A DNA stretch of 64,000 nucleotides, taken from positions 186,001 through 250,000 of the forward strand of contig NZ_BCZK01000007.1 of NCBI RefSeq assembly GCF_001598695.1. The letters run 5' to 3'. This stretch comes from Klebsiella oxytoca NBRC 105695 (GTDB taxonomy: Bacteria; Pseudomonadota; Gammaproteobacteria; Enterobacterales; Enterobacteriaceae). Under the pieces are notes generated by a model. It searched no databases, was not told the DNA's origin, and worked only from the letters and a program-made list of their open reading frames with translations. Shown here piece after piece: positions 62,277-64,000 of this stretch (positions are counted from its first letter, which is position 1; every line of letters begins with the position of its first letter). A program made the position numbers and the translations under genes.

Positions 62277-62852
62277 GTGAACACAAAAACTTCAATTAAA
62301 ACAATGCTGGCTTTATTTTCATTTGCAGCATTATCCGGGTCTGCATTTGCGGTAACGCCGACGGTCACATTCCAGGGCGAAGTCACCAGCCAGACCTGCT
62401 CGGTCAGCATCAATGGTGAGACAAACTCCGTTGTTCTGTTACCGACAGTCTCTACCGCTGACTTTGGCGGAAACCTGGCGAATGGACAGACCGCCGGGCT
62501 GACGCCATTTACCGTGACGGTGAGCGGTTGTACTGCCCCGGCGGCAGGCGAGGGCCCTCAGTTGATTAAAACCCGTTTCCTGGGGTTTGATGTCGACAGC
62601 GCCAGCGGTACGCTGGGTAACCGCGCAGTCACTGATGCTGCGGTCGGTTATGGTATCCAGCTGACCACCACCGATGCCGGAACGACGCCTGTCGTGCTGT
62701 CAGGAGTAACCGATGTTGCAGGCCTCTCTTTACCCGAGGGAGACACCTCCACCAGCCACTCCTTTGGGGCACAATATTATGTTATTGATGCCGCTTCTGC
62801 TACGCCGGGTGCGATTACTGCCGTAGCGGAATATACCCTGAGCTACCTCTGA
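62277..62852 (+). CDS. Major fimbrial subunit, type 1-like (second fimbrial operon)
   Basis: This 191-residue pilin precursor has a signal peptide ending near AFA (residue 25) and the pilin disulfide C41-C85. It shares VTFQGEVTSQTCSVSINGET and the C-terminal EYTLSYL with the subunit at 51936, so the two fimbriae are related but diverged. I chose the GTG at 62277 because AGGA and AGGAAAAA lie just upstream and a proper signal peptide begins there. The frame is open further upstream to 62166. Confidence 0.9.
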   Translation: MNTKTSIKTMLALFSFAALSGSAFAVTPTVTFQGEVTSQTCSVSINGETNSVVLLPTVSTADFGGNLANGQTAGLTPFTVTVSGCTAPAAGEGPQLIKTRFLGFDVDSASGTLGNRAVTDAAVGYGIQLTTTDAGTTPVVLSGVTDVAGLSLPEGDTSTSHSFGAQYYVIDAASATPGAITAVAEYTLSYL

Positions 62853-62859
62853 GTTTATA

Positions 62860-62891
62860 AAAACACAGGCCGTATACCCGGCCTGTGTTTT
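62860..62891 (+). terminator. Attenuator hairpin after the second fimbrial subunit gene
   Basis: A perfect 12-bp stem (AAAACACAGGCC at 62860-62871, its complement at 62880-62891) with an 8-nt loop lies between the subunit and chaperone genes. It ends in TTTT and then AAAAAG. Its position matches the hairpin in the first fimbrial operon. Confidence 0.75.
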
Positions 62892-62941
62892 AAAAAGTAA
62901 ATGATATTAATATTAAAATAATCTTGCGGAATATATTCCCG

Positions 62942-63637
62942 ATGCGATTGATACTGCGATTGTTTGTTCTGTTGATATTCGGTTTTACCGGCTATGCAAA
63001 TGCAGGCGTGATATTAACGGGTACGCGAATTATTTATCCGGAAGGCGCCAAAGATAAAACGCTCCAGTTAACCAACCAGGAGTCTCAGTCTTATATTGTA
63101 CAGGTACAGATTGACAATGGAACGCCGGAGGGTTTTGCCCCGTTTATAGTCACTCCGCCGGTTTTTCGTATGGAGCCTCATAGCGGTCAGTCTGTCCGTT
63201 TGACCTATTCCGGAGAGCCGTTGCCGGGCGATCGGGAATCTGTCTTCTATTTTAATTTCAGCCAGCTGCCGTCGTTAAAAGCCGGAACGACGCAACAAAA
63301 TAAGTTAATTTTCGCCATCACTAATCGGGTGAAAGTTTTCTACCGCCCGGCGTCGCTTTCGGGGCATCCGGAAAAAACGTCAGAGCATATCCATCTCAGC
63401 ATGGAAGGTAAGCAGATCAGGATAGTAAACCAGAGCGAATATCACGCCTCTGTTCGTCGGGCCACGCTTGTCCGCAACGGAAAGGATATTCGCCTCGCGG
63501 AAGGGGTGATGATTTCACCTAAATCCGGACTGGTCGTTACCCCGTCGTCAGAAATAACCAGCCTCAGAGGCCTTCTTTTACGTCTTGTGCTTGTTAACGA
63601 CTATGGGGTGGATATTGTGACTGAGCGTCGATTGTAA
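62942..63637 (+). CDS. Fimbrial periplasmic chaperone (second fimbrial operon)
   Basis: This 231-residue PapD-type chaperone has a signal peptide ending near NAG (residue 20). Family blocks are clear: TGTRIIYPEGAKDKTLQL (cleft Arg), PPVFRMEPHSGQSVRLTY, PGDRESVFYFNFSQLP and the cleft Lys in TNRVKVFYRP. I chose the ATG at 62942 (MRLILRL); a TTG at 62924 is also open. The ribosome site is weak, and the stop codon overlaps the usher start (TAATG). Confidence 0.92.
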   Translation: MRLILRLFVLLIFGFTGYANAGVILTGTRIIYPEGAKDKTLQLTNQESQSYIVQVQIDNGTPEGFAPFIVTPPVFRMEPHSGQSVRLTYSGEPLPGDRESVFYFNFSQLPSLKAGTTQQNKLIFAITNRVKVFYRPASLSGHPEKTSEHIHLSMEGKQIRIVNQSEYHASVRRATLVRNGKDIRLAEGVMISPKSGLVVTPSSEITSLRGLLLRLVLVNDYGVDIVTERRL

Positions 63638-64000
63638 TGCGTTTTTATTTGAGCGAATATCCCATGGCAGGTATCAGGTTATTTCTCCTGACCCTTTTAA
63701 TCCCCGCTTCCGTAACGTTTGCTTCCGGCACGAGTATTACCGGAGCGGCAGGGATAGCTGAAGAAAATGATTATACTTTTGACCCTGCTCTGTTTCGCGG
63801 CGGTCGTTTCAGTGAAACCGCGCTGATGCGGCTGAGCAAACCGGGAAATATTGCCCCCGGCAACTTCAAAGTAGATGTTTACGTGAATGGTGGATTCGTC
63901 AGCAGCGATAATATTACCTTCAGTGAAACAGAAAGCGGGCAGGTGCGGCCGTGCCTGACGCCCGGTCAGCTTGCGGCAGCCGGGATTGCGCCCCGCAACG
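63637..64000 (+). CDS. Fimbrial outer membrane usher, 5' part (second fimbrial operon), cut by window end
   Basis: The frame starts at an ATG overlapping the chaperone stop codon and stays open to the window end, 121 codons. A signal peptide ends near TFA (residue 29). The usher N-domain follows, with DYTFDPALFRGGRF, GNIAPGNFKVDVYVNGGFVS and the RPCLTPGQL segment with its conserved cysteine. The rest of the usher, and probably an adhesin, lie beyond the right end. A downstream ATG at residue 10 is an alternative start. Confidence 0.9.
   Translation, partial: MRFYLSEYPMAGIRLFLLTLLIPASVTFASGTSITGAAGIAEENDYTFDPALFRGGRFSETALMRLSKPGNIAPGNFKVDVYVNGGFVSSDNITFSETESGQVRPCLTPGQLAAAGIAPRN

Overview
The window reads as a chromosome segment of an enteric bacterium (Enterobacteriaceae), most likely from the Klebsiella/Raoultella group or a close relative. 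The first 9.4 kb carry ygfZ, sdhE-ygfX, fldB, xerD-dsbC-recJ, prfB-lysS and idi in the same order as in E. coli, with near full-length matching proteins. I judged the genus only from protein likeness recalled by eye, so it is tentative.

Layout: 0.1-9.4 kb is conserved core (iron-sulfur and flavin assembly factors, flavodoxin, chromosome dimer resolution, disulfide isomerase, RecJ exonuclease, release factor 2 with its programmed frameshift, lysyl-tRNA synthetase, IPP isomerase). 9.4-13.4 kb holds a UbiD/UbiX-type aromatic decarboxylase operon with a DUF554 membrane protein and a divergent LysR regulator. 13.4-14.6 kb holds the murein hydrolase regulator ygeR (actS), the tRNA-Gly(CCC) gene glyU and a 26-codon stub of a phage/island integrase, marking an old integration site.

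15.5-30.7 kb is a sugar-use block with two complete fructose-type PTS sets. Each has its own HPr-EI-IIA fusion protein, IIB and IIC. Between and beside them lie a transaldolase, a GatZ/KbaZ-like protein, a HAD sugar phosphatase, a transketolase, a PHP-domain phosphatase and an AraC regulator. It looks like a self-contained import plus pentose-phosphate module. Similar hairpins lie at both edges of this block. 31.1-33.9 kb holds two aldo/keto reductases and a LysE-type exporter, followed by a decayed arsC fragment.

34.4-44.4 kb holds two galactitol-type PTS operons. One is governed by a SorC-type regulator and carries an RpiB/LacAB-type isomerase. The other is governed by a DeoR-type regulator and carries a pentulose/hexulose-phosphate epimerase and a short-chain dehydrogenase. 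Each operon ends in a paralogous SIS protein of the 6-phospho-3-hexuloisomerase type. 44.4-46.4 kb is a patch with a DUF2913 gene, a broken IS5-family element and a small lipoprotein.

46.6-64.0 kb is a surface and adhesion region: an Ail/OmpX-type barrel, tandem ToxR-like regulator plus FidL-like partner pairs around an EAL phosphodiesterase, a chaperone-usher fimbrial operon with two chaperones and one tip adhesin, an arsRBC operon, a third membrane-regulator pair, and the start of a second fimbrial operon that runs off the right end. Each fimbrial operon starts next to a divergently transcribed membrane-bound regulator pair, which suggests envelope sensing coupled to fimbrial expression. 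No rRNA, CRISPR array or intact transposon was seen.
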